Origin: Diphasiastrum complanatum
Lineage: Eukaryota > Streptophyta > Lycopodiopsida > Lycopodiales > Lycopodiaceae
Length of the DNA: 64,000 nt
NCBI GenBank assembly: GCA_029204225.1
Contig: CM055104.1
Span: forward strand, 51,053,457 to 51,117,456
Reading direction: 5' to 3'
Part shown: positions 38,265 to 50,500 of the stretch, one piece after another
Layout of the letters: each line of letters starts with the position of its first letter
How positions within the stretch are numbered: position 1 is the first letter of the stretch
Program-made: the position numbers and the translations under genes
The notes under the pieces: model-generated
What the model was told of the DNA's origin: nothing
Database searches by the model: none
The model's input: only the letters and a program-made list of their open reading frames with translations

Positions 38265-39099
38265 TGTAGTGGGTTTCTTTCCTTGCTTAAACTCAAACCA
38301 AGATTTAGTCAATCTAGCATCAAAGAGACGAAGTTAGTTGTCACGCGTAGGTTCGTTCCCATGAGAGCGATAGTATAGTTCAGATTTCAACATGAATGGA
38401 GGATTCACATCTAACTCTAACATCAAAGAGACGAAGTTAGTTGTCACACGTAGGTTCGTTCCCATGAGAGCGATAGTATAGTTCAGATTTCAACATGAAT
38501 GGAGGATTCACATCTAACTCTAACATCCATTATCCCTACGATCCATTAACACTACATCAATAACAAAGATAGCTTACTCTTTCTCTCTCTCCCTTTCTCT
38601 CTCATAAAAAGTATAATAACACACAATTCCAATAACAATAAGATCCAACCATTAGCAAAATCCAAAGAAAACATGAGAGATGGAGGAAAAGTAATAGAGA
38701 GCAAGGACATTCATCAATCCATTTCTGAAGAGAACCAATCTACTTTATTGAAATGAGGAAATGAACATGAGGAGCAACTCGAGTTGGTCCCTTTATATAG
38801 TAGAGAGGAGGACTCTAGCCTCTGAATCCTATTGGTCTATTTTTGCTTCCCTAATTATTCAAATTCAAAAAAGAGCGGGAACCATCCAAATTGGAAGATA
38901 ACCCAACTTTATTCACTAACTTGACATTTAGGCCCTACGACATTAAAAGTCCCACAAAAAGGCCTAAAGTCCTTTTATTGACTTTTAACTAATCAAATAA
39001 CTATGTGATCATCGGGTTGGACTTACACACATAGGGTGCCAAATCTCTCACTTATTAACTAGGGTTAAGGCTGCCTTGGGATCCGCAAACCCTCCAACA
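38265..39099 (-). repeat. 5' LTR of Athila/Tat-like element (835 bp)
   Basis: Starts TGTTGGAGG and ends CACTACA on the minus strand. It has a TATA box CTATATAAAG (38,791-38,800, minus) and a 103-bp internal tandem duplication at 38,318-38,420 and 38,421-38,523. It matches the 3' LTR apart from the indels listed there. Confidence 0.93.
38791..38800 (-). promoter_or_regulatory. LTR TATA box
   Basis: CTATATAAAG on the minus strand, inside the 5' LTR. The corresponding region is deleted in the 3' LTR. Confidence 0.6.
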
Positions 39100-39104
39100 C
39101 TTTT

Positions 39105-39847
39105 GTCTAAACTCAGATGTACCTTGACCAGTTCGTCGAAATACTGGATTTTTGATTCCCACGAATTCCTTTCTTTCCTGTCTTCTGGCTGGGTCTGGAT
39201 GATTCAAATGGATTAGTCTGTAATTGCTTCCTAGATGCCACCACTGTGGAATTATATGCTTTCACGACTCGTACGACGTCATTGAAAGTTTGAAGCACAT
39301 TACGCTTGCACTCATTCTGATAATCTGCAAGCACACCCATGATAAACTGCCACAGTGCCAATTTTGCATCAAATGAACTTTATTCCATAAATCCATAAAA
39401 TCTTGCAGGTAGGAGTCCAAACTCCGAGTACGCATTTTGTAGTTAACAAATCTTTGCTAGAAATCTGAGTCATCACTACAATCACAAACAACTTTTTGAA
39501 CACTTCCATAAACTCATCCCATGTGGTAGGTTTTGGTTGCAGATCATGCCACCACAACGAAGCTTTCCCAGGAAGAATAGAATAACACTCTCAATCTTTT
39601 TTTCTTCAGGAATTTTGTGTAGATTAAAATAACCGGTCCACTTGGTTAACCAGTCATCTACAACTTTGGGTTTTTTCTCTTTCTTCTCCTTCGAAAAAGG
39701 TTCAAGCTAAAAGCCCAAATTTGGTGCGGATAAAGTTCTCATTTGAATCAGCAGTACTTCCATTTGTTGATCCCTTAAAGTGTTCATGTTGTTTATTTCA
39801 TTAAGCGATTGGCTTAACGACTGAAAAATTTGCAGATAGGTTGGCAT
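39105..39847 (-). pseudogene. Gag of the outer gypsy element
   Basis: Start at ATG 39,847 (MPTYLQIFQSLSQSLNE), then VVDDWLTKWTGYFNLHKIP, FFLGKASLWWHDLQPKPTTW and DEFMEVFKKLF, followed by RTRSLDSYLQDFMDLWNKV: the retrotransposon gag domain of chromovirus-like gypsy elements. Several frameshifts and stops interrupt it. It ends where the inner element was inserted (39,099); the protease continues on the other side at 28,520. Confidence 0.8.
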
Positions 39848-41673
39848 TGTCAACTAACCATTGAGAGCTGCATTGCATTATCGTCTGTCATATTGATTTC
39901 CTGACATATAAAATTAGCTTAGTTAGTCAAGATCCAATCATCAACTAATAAGTGAAAAGTTCAGAACCTCATAACTGGCTAATATTACTCAGCAAGGTCT
40001 TTCACTCATTTAAGCAAAATTTCATAAAATCAATATCAGATTTATTTAACAACGACAACTTTTAGGATCAAAACTAAAAAAAATGTACGAAAAACTGGGA
40101 TTTTTGAAATCTGTTTGAATTGGACCAATTGTGAAAATCGAATAAGAAGATTGATTTAACAGATTCACAAGCACTGTCACATATCAAAAACATTTCGAAA
40201 CATCCTGCATGCATCTAACTTGACATGCACTGACTTTTTTGAAAAAGCGAAATTTTTTTCGTAAATAGCCTAGTTACTAGAATATCTGCTTTTTGATCTA
40301 GAATTTTTAAAAATGGCCTCGTGCAAGAAATCTACTGATCAATCTACTAATTACGCATGCAACATGCATCCAAGCATGCATATAGTTCTATCCATACATT
40401 TCCATCAACAGACAAGCACTACATTAAATTACAAGCATGCATCAGAATATTTCCAAAATTTTGCAAATTTTGATTTAAAAATTGCCAAACTTCAGATGAC
40501 CATAACTTTCTCTACAAGACACCAAATTGGTCGTTGTAAAGCACAGTACAGAGGGAGAGTGGGTCTAAAGGAACTTGCTACATCACCCTACCACCTAGGC
40601 TTCACACATGCGAGCAGTAAATGGCCAAAATTCAAGTTAGTAGGGCGCACTTTGGGAAGGTGGTATCATCAAAACTACAACTCCAGCCCAATAAGCATCC
40701 AATTAGAGGTTACAAGCACTCTACTAAGGTTCATTAGAGAGGCATAGAAGGTTCTAACAGGGCCACCAAGCAACCATAAGCTCAGATCATGCAAAAAATG
40801 CATTTTTGGCCTCCTTCAACAAGCAAAACTTCAACATGATGGTGTCTAATGCTCACCTATCCAAATTGGATGCATGATGGCTCAAATCAGAGGCAATCCA
40901 TCATATCTTTAAGCTTGTGATGAGAACGAAGAGGTTTAGACCCCCATTTGATAGGTTTTCATGCCCGAAACTCACCAAAAATACACTTTTTTTTTTTTTA
41001 TGTTTTGAGTCCCCTAATGGTGTCCAATCCTAACCAAACTTCATGACAGCCCTAGGACAGCTTATTACACCTTTTAAAACATGCTTACCAACTATTGGCT
41101 AAGAATTTTGAGATCTACCACAAAATTAGTTTAAAAATCATCAAAAAACCATGTTTTTTGACCAATTTTGACCAAAATTTGTGGGATAAATCCACAAATA
41201 AGTGCAATCTGATCCTAATCCTTGTAAATCCATTACACTAAAAGTTCTGATTTTAGTCAGATATGGATTCTATAGCCCATTTCTAGTCCAAAAATCCCAA
41301 TATTTTTTTGTCCAAAATCACTATCTAATCATCTGTTTGACTATTCAAACATCATGCAATCATTAGATCCAATCATTAATGACTGTAAAATAGTAAGTAA
41401 AATATGGAAAACGTACTACATCAGTACTTATGATCAATTCCAAGCAAAAACCATGAATTTAGGTGAAAAATTCACTAAAACCATAAAAAAAAATCCTATG
41501 ATTTCCATCATGGAGCAAATCCACAAATATGATCTTTAGGCTAAAAGTACACCAAGGATCTGAAAAGCCACCTACTTGGAAATGAGTTCCACCACCTGGA
41601 AAAATAAGCAAAGAGGTAAGAACTGCAAAAATCCAAAATCCTCAAGCCCCACCTCTTGGTTGATGTGATCCAA
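39848..41673 (-). other. Leader of the outer gypsy element
   Basis: 1.8 kb between gag and primer site. The only long open stretch (40,313-40,747) is on the opposite strand and has no recognisable motif. Another small insertion here is possible. Confidence 0.35.
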
Positions 41674-41685
41674 GCTCTGATACCA
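41674..41685 (-). promoter_or_regulatory. tRNA-iMet-type primer-binding site of the outer gypsy element
   Basis: TGGTATCAGAGC on the minus strand is an exact match to the common plant primer site. Four bases after it (ATAG on the minus strand) comes ATATGCA, a possible LTR end. Confidence 0.75.
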
Positions 41686-41689
41686 CTAT

Positions 41690-41924
41690 TGCATATGTAT
41701 TTAGATAGCATTTTCAATGGGAGAAGTACCTTCCAATGATAGAAATTTCACAAAAATCATAAGTATTATGCCTCCCGACATATGTAGTAATCCCCGCAAA
41801 TCAAAAAAAGATTCAGATTTGGGGGAATTACTAGATATATCAAGACGATAATTTCAAATTGGGAAAGAGAAAAACCTAATGTGACGAACATGATATGATT
41901 TCATGTTCGTCATATGAGAAAGTA
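41690..41924 (-). repeat. Possible remnant of the outer gypsy 5' LTR
   Basis: Beginning at TGCATATGTATT (plus), this is where the LTR should lie given the primer site. The other end is not found, because plastid-derived sequence starts by about 41,925. A perfect hairpin (GACGAACATGA, 7-base loop, TCATGTTCGTC) lies at about 41,883-41,911. Confidence 0.3.
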
Positions 41925-43055
41925 TTTATTCTAAGAAAACAAGAAAGTATTTATTCTATAAAAATGGCATATGAGAACTTTATGAACAAATATTTGGTGC
42001 AGTTAGAGACGTGGAATTTTTCAACATTTATGAAGAATTGAAGGAATAAAAATTTGAAGCAGGAAAGTAGGTAAATTTAATACTAACAAAAACTTAATCT
42101 TAATGTGCCTGAAGATTAAAATTTGTCATCACCAAACAGTGTTTTAGCTGCTATAGATTATTCAATCAAACTTCAAATTGGAATAGGTACCTCTGATGAT
42201 ATAGATCACCTTACAAATAGACGTATCCATTCTATAGTTAGATTTTACTACAAAATCAATCTAGATTGGCTTTGGAGCATCTAGAAGATTTAGTGCATAA
42301 AAGAATAAACATGGCAACTTACTGTAAGTGTGTATCAACTATTACGTATATAGTAACTTCGAGTTCATTATCAAAACGTTTAATGAATTATCTGGTTCAC
42401 ATCCCTTGTCACAATTCTTAGATCAAAGTAATCCAGTGAGACAAATAGTTTATAAAGGATGGAATGCCTATTGATACAATACTAAGTCCTTTAGGGATGC
42501 CAACAAGAATGAATGTAGGACAACAAATCTTCAAAAGTTGTTTGCTTGGTCTAGTAGGAGGCTCTTTGAAAAGATATTACAGAGATTTACCCTTCAATGA
42601 AGATACGAATGAAAAGCTTTTACAAAGCTAATATATTTTGAGCTTCATGAAGCTAGTAATGAATGACTAATCTGCAGTTATTTGAAATTGACGATCTTGG
42701 AAAAGGTCTATCAATTGATGGAAGAACACCAAAATCTTTAAACACCATATCACAATAGGAAAAGCTTATATGCTAAAATTAAATTTTCAAGTTGATGAGA
42801 TTCATGTATGCTCTCGTGGGCCTTATTCATTTGTTCCACAACAATCCCTTAAAGGGATTCAAAATGGGCGAACAAGAAGTAGGAGAGATGGAATTGGGGC
42901 CTTAAAATCTTTTGGCACCTCTTACATTCACAAGAAATTCGATTATATCAAGCTTGTCAAAAAAATAGTAATTACCATTGTGGCTAGAGAGCTAAGAGAC
43001 AAATCTAAGCTACCCCATAATGTCTTCAATTGATTGCTTGAGAATTATAATGTTG
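41925..43055 (+). pseudogene. rpoB: Plastid rpoB fragment inserted in nuclear DNA (NUPT)
   Basis: Read across frameshifts, the plus strand follows plastid RNA polymerase beta subunit in order: [65 protein letters not shown], then after an internal deletion (about 42,460) [57 protein letters not shown] and VARELRDKS at the C terminus. The gene makes the beta subunit in the plastid; here it is full of stops and indels and cannot function. Gene order continues into rpoC1 at 43,170, as in plastid genomes. Confidence 0.88.
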
Positions 43056-43169
43056 AGTCCTAAATTTAAACCATGTTATTATGGAAAAATCTCCAATAAT
43101 AGATTATTAAGAGTTGTAATATTGATTTACAGGAACCTCAAAATTATGATTAAAAAAAAAAAAACATTA

Positions 43170-43262
43170 ATTTTTTCAAATTGGATTGGCTTCTCTTGAA
43201 CAAATTGATTATTGGGCGGAAAGAAATCTAACTACTAGAGAACTAGTTGGAGAGGTAACAGC
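43170..43262 (+). pseudogene. rpoC1: Plastid rpoC1 start fragment
   Basis: [19 protein letters not shown] then [10 protein letters not shown] matches the N terminus of plastid rpoC1 (RIGLASPEQI..WAER..P.GEIVGEVT in the family). It lies 3' of the rpoB remnant in the native plastid order. Similarity stops after VGEVT. Confidence 0.82.
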
Positions 43263-44533
43263 GTAACATTTTTTCTTAGGGTATTTTCACACACTAGGAC
43301 ATGTCTACTGGCCAAAAAACTCAACATTTGTTGGAGAGAAAAAATAGGAAGGCCCTTTACCCCATTTCACATAGAAAAGTGAGGCCTCTAATGTGGCAGA
43401 TAACTTGGCTTAAAAAATGCTAACATGGGGGTAAGTGGAGATGTCAGAGAGTACTTCTCGGAATCTCCACAAGCCCTAGGGCCCCTATTTTTTATGAGCC
43501 GTTCAAATTTAAAGTTTTTAGTTGAGAACATCCTCATGGCTCATATAAGTATAGGATAAAGGAGAGAGAATAATTGTCTCCTAGATAGATTTGTGTGTGA
43601 AATGGGGGTCGATAGAAGGAGATGAAGGGGCTCATGGAGGGGGGCAGTGTGACTCAACATCACTATTAACCCTCTTTGTATGTGAAAACACCCTTATGGC
43701 CACAAGAGACCCAAAAGAGATGGAATATTTTTCGAGAAGATGAATTATGGGCCTTTCCACACCTGGTACCACCTCCTTGTAAGACAAAAAAAAAGTCGTA
43801 GAGCCCATTGGGCCTGGCTTGTGAGTGATGTTGGTGCCACTCATGCATGCCAAGGGAAAGCTAGAGGGGTACAAGGTGTGGTAGGGGAGGGTACACCCCT
43901 TAGCCCAAATGGGCTTTACAGCACGAGGTTGCATTTGTTTGGGGTTTGGCCTCGGCCTACTAGAAAAGTGCCATGTGGCAACGCTGCTTGGCCCTGCCCG
44001 AATGAGAAGGTGCTTGAGAAAAAACTATACAACAAGTGCCACTGTCCTACGAGCACTGGCCACCCGCGAGCACCTGCATTTTGGGCACTGCCACCACTTT
44101 TTTCTCGACACCGCCACCATTGCCACTATCTCGAGCTCCGGTGCCATTTTCCCCAGCATCGATGCCACTGCCTTGGGCACCCGCTTATCGGGGCACTGGC
44201 CCGTCTTTTCCTGGGTATCGGCGCCACTCTCCCGGACACCCGCATCCCAAGCACCCACACACAAGCAAAATTGGAGTCAAGTTTGCACTTATATGGCTTA
44301 CTAGACAATGCGTATGATTGATTATGGGATATAATTTTTGGGTGCCCGATACCATGAAGCTCCTGGGATTGCCTATGGTGTGGCTCCTTCGGTAATAAAT
44401 GTAAACCCTAAAATTTTGATGACGATAAACTGAATGAAGAGGGCAGTCTAGGCGGAATGAGAAATAGGCACAGGCAGCAGCATCGCCATCGCCAGAAACA
44501 GCATCAGGATCAGTAGAAGATTGCTTGCTGACA
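43263..44533. other. Non-coding; presumed upstream region of the S1/zinc-knuckle gene
   Basis: No supported gene. 44,036-44,250 is GC-rich with repeated GCCAC/GGCACTG words and long chance frames on both strands. Confidence 0.4.
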
Positions 44534-47500
44534 ATGAGCATGAGAGGGCATGAATCTGCAGCAGTCTCAGACAGGGAGGCATTCAGAGGCAGCAGCAGGC
44601 AGGGAAGAAGAAGAAGCGATGAGCGGGAGAGTGGCAGCAGAGAAAGAGGCAGAGGACAAGAGGCGCGTCCAAGATACAGGTCTCCTAGCCCACACAATCA
44701 CAAGTCAGGCGATACTGATGACGCTGATGCACAGCGTTCAAGGCACTGGTTTCCTCCTAGTCGACATCATGATCCAGTAGGCCATGGTGGCTTCGGAGGC
44801 CAGGAACGGCCTTCTTACAAGGACAGGTCTAGGGAGCGGGATGGTAAGGAAGATGCTGCATCTGCTGATGCTTTAGGGTTAGAAGACAAGAGGAGGATGC
44901 TTTCTGAAGGAAGGAATAGAGACGAACGAGGGCAAAGTGCCCTACCGGATCTTTATTCCATACAAAAAGGCAAAGTTCGTAGTATACGGCCGTACGGCGT
45001 TTTTGTCAATCTTTACAATTACCGAAGCAATGGACTTGTTTATCTCTCTCAAATCAGCAACCATGAGGTTCCCACTTCTACTTTTTACCAACTTGGAAGT
45101 ATAGGCTTTTGAGTATTTATCAGTATATTATAAAGCAATGTATTGTTTTTGTAGAAATTTTTTCTGTGTTTGCATTCTTTGCAGTCAATTTACTAAGAGT
45201 TTTTGATTTAGGATTTAGAGTTTATCTATGTTTGTGGTAGACTGGTTGGTTACCTTTCAAACTGAAAGCTGGTAGCTGTCTGAATTTGGTCTGTATCAGA
45301 TAACAAAGAAGGATGATTCCGATGAGCTGAAAGTGCAAGCAATCTCATCTGTTGTTGAAGAAGGCGATGAAGTGTGGGTAAAGGTGATATCTGTCAAACA
45401 CGAAGAAGATGGCAGTGTTAAGGTCGGGTGCTCACTGAAATATGTGTCGCAATCTGATGGCAGAGATCTGGATCCCAACAATGTGCAACATGAGCAGCAA
45501 CAGTCACGGCCTACATGGCAAGCTCCACAAAAGGTTTTTACAAAATCTCAACCTCTTCTCAAGCTTTTTCAATACACCTGAATACTGCCTATTAAATAAG
45601 CTTATAGAGAAAGGGAAACCTTTACCCCGATTTAAATTTTATTGCTTGCATATGCAATATTAAAAAAAAAAGTTGTCTAAGAGATTTGCAGGTTGAAAAC
45701 TTGCAAGCCATCTAATATTCGTGTGCAAGACAAAGAATCCATAAGTTTAGTGAAGCATTTATTCTTTGACGAGAAACATAACTTAAGGTTCGAAGATATA
45801 CATTGAGATATGGATGTTAGAATCTTTAGTACCTGCCATAGCTGAAGAAGCCAATGAAGACACGAACATATGATTGCATCACTTATGCATATCATATTGT
45901 GAATCTAGAAACTACACATAAGTCAGTTCAGCTCTTTTCATCATGGCACTCAACACCATGACAGTCTTTCCTGATTCTCTGATTCATCGAGATCAAAATC
46001 ATGGTTCCAATATGAAACGGTTTATCGAATTTGTATCGGATCAAGGTTTTACAATGATTTATAGGAAATCAATTCCTATGTCATCCTGAATCGCATTTTA
46101 TTTCATTCTAAATGACTGAAATGATAAATTAGAGAGTGATTGTAAACCAGAGAGTGCATGATCTATTTATAGTCTATTTTCTAGTTAACAACAAGAATAC
46201 TTATATCGTTTTAAAGCCTTGACTCTGATTTTGTGATTCTTTTCAAGTAAGCATGGTGTGATTCTAAACCATTTGAAAAGTCGATTTTTTCGATTATGAA
46301 AAGGTGGGAATATTGCACCACGAAGATTAAAATTTTGACAAAATGTTGCAGGACATATTTAATAAGAGAGAGACTATGAAAGAACAATTGCACAGAAATG
46401 ACTGCAAAATATTTTATTTGAAGCTTCAACAACCTAGACAAAAAGGGTTTCCAAGTTATATCTTTTTTCTTTTTCCACAGTCATCCCAAAACTCCAATGT
46501 GCACAATTTGCTATTAGCTACATTGCTTTGCAGAAGAGTTTGAAAGAATCTAAGCCATCTTCCAATTCTCCTTCATGTCATCTATCATACCCATAAGTTC
46601 TATTCCAAGCCAAAAAAGCTAGAAGCAATCATGAAAACCATTGAAATTAGAAATAGTCATAAAAAATAGTGGATTGATGCTCATACTATTGAAGCACAAT
46701 GTTGAATATTGGTGATTCAAATCACATTGGAAGCCTCACTTCAAAAGGATGCCTCAAATTAGAGTTCTGGCAAGCAAAAACTCTCAATAGGCTCATGAGC
46801 CAAATTCTCAAAGCTTATGTACGAATATAAATGATCCACATCCAGACAATAGCTTCTAACTAGCCAATCAATTTTAAAGTCTCTATGTATTGACATCGAT
46901 CGGCTGCCACAGGCCGCTAAATTTGATGTGGTGTGCTCGCAAGTTAATATATCTAATGAGGTGCAACAACAATAATTGTCATGCACCATGCACCTAGTCG
47001 TGAAGGATCTATTAAATCGGGACTTGGATGAGAGCTTGTTGACACAAGGCCGAGGTGGTCCAACGATCACTAACGCACGATGGGGCATAGAGGTGGGCAT
47101 TCGTAATCATTTCTCCTTGTAGTTGGCTCCACTCCAATATTATTTAGTTTTTTTATGCCTAACAGTTCTAGGGATTGATTTTTGAAGTTTGAGAATCGTT
47201 TGTTCGAGTATATAAGGGTTCTCAATCCATAAATCAATTTATTGATTTTCAATAGGTCATGACATTTGAGCTAATAGAACTGACAATAATATATAATGAA
47301 GGGTATCAAACTAATCCAATTGATACTTGAATTTTTAAACTATTATCAAGACATGTTAAAAAAATGAAAATTAATGTTTCAAAAATTTCATGCTTTAACT
47401 CAAACCCACTCATATAGACATATTACACATTTCAAAAGCTTGATCATCTTGTCTTGTACTCATTTATAACACTACTGCTAGGTGTTGTGGTGTCGATGGC

Positions 47501-50469
47501 TCTTAAAAACATGGTGCCCACACATGAAGACACTAAGATATTAATGATATGCGACCTCATGTCGTCAATCCAACCATTGGTCATGATGGTGCACCCTTAC
47601 TATGGTGACCACCTGCACAGTTCACAGTTGCAACCAAACGTTTGAAACGTCCAAACGTGAAAATCTAAGTTTTTTTACAGTGGTATGTCTAAAAATGATC
47701 ATTGCTAGTTGTACTACAAAAATAGGTTTCTTTGTGATGCAACTTAGCTGAATTAAATCATTCGAAGTTATACATAACAGTGATAGCATGTAGCAATAGA
47801 AAATTACAGAACAAGACCGTACTTATGTAGATAAAAAACGTTCTAATCAGTTGCAAGGAGCTAGGACCACAAATCCTCATGTATTCATAATCAAAAAAGA
47901 AGATTACATGAAAGTTTGGAGGTCCATTGTCCACTTACCACCACTAGCAAAAAGTAGCAAAATGGAATAATCGACAAAATTAAAAAAAGATGGCGATGCA
48001 TATGCTATATTATAGTTGCTAGCATCGATGCTCTAGCTATTTGATGATGTTGTCATCAATAAACACATGCTCAGTAGGCTCATCATCATCCTCATCCTCC
48101 AAACCTCCGCAATGTCAATGGGATCAGATGCACGACTTCCCCTTGAAATTTCCCACCTCTCAACTTCCAAACCAATTAATCTATCTACATCGCCTTCAAC
48201 CTTCAAGTCACTCAATTTGAGTTCAAGTTTCTGAAATTCATGATTTCTCATTTTTTATAACAATCGAAGAATGAAATGGATAAAAACCAATTTCTTTTAT
48301 GTGGCAGGCTTTAATCCATTTCTCTTCTTTGTGTCCATAAGGGAAAAGGTACCCCAATTTCTCTTGCATGGAGAAGTTGTAGAACTTGTGAAAGGATCCT
48401 AATCTCTAGACGTTGTAGCTCTAGTGTGGATGATCCATGTGATTTCCAGCACTTCACTCCCGATGTCCTCTGTGAAGCCAATTGTGCAAATGGTCATCCA
48501 AACAAACCCTCCATGTTCTTATGCATGTCCAATTGATCTGCTATCTTGGCTTGCTCCTCAAAATTCCCCTCTAGTGTACCTTTCCAAAACTGTCATCCAT
48601 CCAGCTGTGTTTTCTGCATCACTCTCTTGCCCCATCCCCAACCATTGGGGATGGAACACATACCCAGTTGCATGGAGAGTTGAGTGCATCATATTCCAGT
48701 GTTCCATACAAAATTCCTCAACAGTATGACATGATGACATTACATCAAATGCTCTAATACCCTCCACCACATGATCCATCAACCCATAAATGAATCCCAT
48801 GGTGGCTCTCTTTCTATCAACAACCCTTAGCAACTCCAAGACAAGTTTTAGCAAAGTGAATCTTTTGTGCGTCATCCCAAAATGTTGGAGCAAGCAAAAT
48901 GCTCTCTACTTCTTTTCCTAGCTCAGATATGGATGATAATAACCCATGCCATTCCTCACTAACCACTAACCACTAGCCCTCAAAAGGCTAACTTAACATG
49001 CAACAAGTTTGCCAAAACAATATACGTTTCTGCAAACTTTGTTTCACTGGGTTTCAATAGTTTATGGGTGCTGAATTTATGAAAGAGTGCAAGTACTCTA
49101 GAGCAAGAGGTGACGAATGCAACAATCTTTCGTGTTATATGCAAAACAGGTTCAATCCAATTTGAGCATCTAATATCCTTGAATAACAAGTCCAAGCAAT
49201 GACATGTGCAACACATGAAAAATATCTTAGGATACTCCTCTTCCAAGATACAACCACTGGCATTATCCATAACCACTTGCACCACGTTTTTAGCTCCAAA
49301 CCCTTTGATGACCATCTTCACATGTCGATAAATATACTCACATTTTTTGGTCAAACCACTAGCATCAATATTGCGCAAGAAAACAAAACCATAAATACTA
49401 CTGGCTAAGAAGTTCATCAAAGGCCTCCTTCGAGTGTTTGACCAACCGTCACATACAACAGTACACCTATATTTTTAACCCGTTTCACTTTCATTACTAG
49501 CAACTCTTTGTAATAGGCCTGACCTCTCTTGCAGCAGTGATCGTCTTTGCAAATATTTGCTCTTAATAACATTAAAAGGAATGACGTCTGCATAGAAGAA
49601 CCACCTGTGGTGATAGTAATCATATGATGTTCCATTTTCAATAGAGTGAGATTCAACTGTTGCACATGTTGATACACAGGTGAGAGTGGTACTCATTGGC
49701 CAGTATTTGCTGGTCTTTTCTCTATGTCAGTTCCTGAACTAACACGACCAGTAAAACATGAATTTGATCTTTTAAAGAAAAAACTGAGTTTATACATGTG
49801 AGTGAACACAAGGAAAAGTAAAAGAAGGGATGGCTTGACCTTGGTAATCAAGCAACGACTAGAATCTATTATTTTTGTCCGAAGGAGTTTTGTTATAAAT
49901 AAACAATATAAAGGTTATAGTCTGGTATAAGTGGAGCCATCAATCTGTAGTATGTATATCGGATCAATTCATTCTGATCAGTGAATTTCAAGAGAGCACC
50001 TTGAACTCTCTAGTGAATTTAGATCTCGTTTGGTTTTGGTTGGTGGAAGCTCCTATTATTGTGCCTAGAGACACTGCTATTATTGTTGTATGAGCATTTG
50101 AATCAGAGATCTACAAAGTATAGCCTTCTTCTTCAGTGCATACTCTCTTTCTCTTATGCTTGCTTATATAGGCTTTTACATCTATCGATTGACTTCAGGC
50201 TGCGAAGATGATTTGCGTGAGCATCTTTGTTGAGACAATTCTGATCATGACTCATAAAGTGCTCCTCAACAACTGTGCTAATGCTGATGGAGCCTTTTGA
50301 GGAGTTTGTTTCCAGAATGTGTCCGTGAAGCTTGTAGATTGTGCATAAGCTTGAGAAATGATTTTGTACTTTGTACTATGACATAAGCCATTGGCAAAAA
50401 GGCTTTTGTAGAGAAAGCTACAAGATTATTTTTGAATCAGCATTCGTGATCTTTTGTACCCTCTTTGCT

Positions 50470-50500
<31 letters not shown>

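Larger units (their letters stand above)
28527..39099 (-). mobile_element. Athila/Tat-like Ty3/gypsy element, nested, RT core deleted
   Basis: Two LTRs share the ends TGTTGGAGGGTTTGCGG and CCCACTACA. Inside, in minus-strand order, are the PBS (38,243-38,260), leader, gag, protease, RNase H, integrase, an extra 3' frame and a polypurine tract (about 28,983-29,000). Flanks read AAAAG on the 5' side (39,100-39,104) and AAAAG preceded by one extra A on the other side (28,522-28,526), a probable 5-bp target duplication. It interrupts another gypsy element on the same strand between gag and protease. It cannot be autonomous: no RT, several stops and frameshifts. Confidence 0.88.

Noticed and set aside
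40313-40747. 144-codon plus-strand frame
   Set aside because: It lies antisense in the leader of the outer gypsy element, has no motif and no support beyond length.
44025-44697. Several long frames in the GC-rich stretch upstream of the S1 gene
   Set aside because: Overlapping frames on both strands reflect composition; none has recognisable domains.
46759-47252. Open frames inside intron 2
   Set aside because: No motif and no continuity; probably non-coding intron or old repeat.
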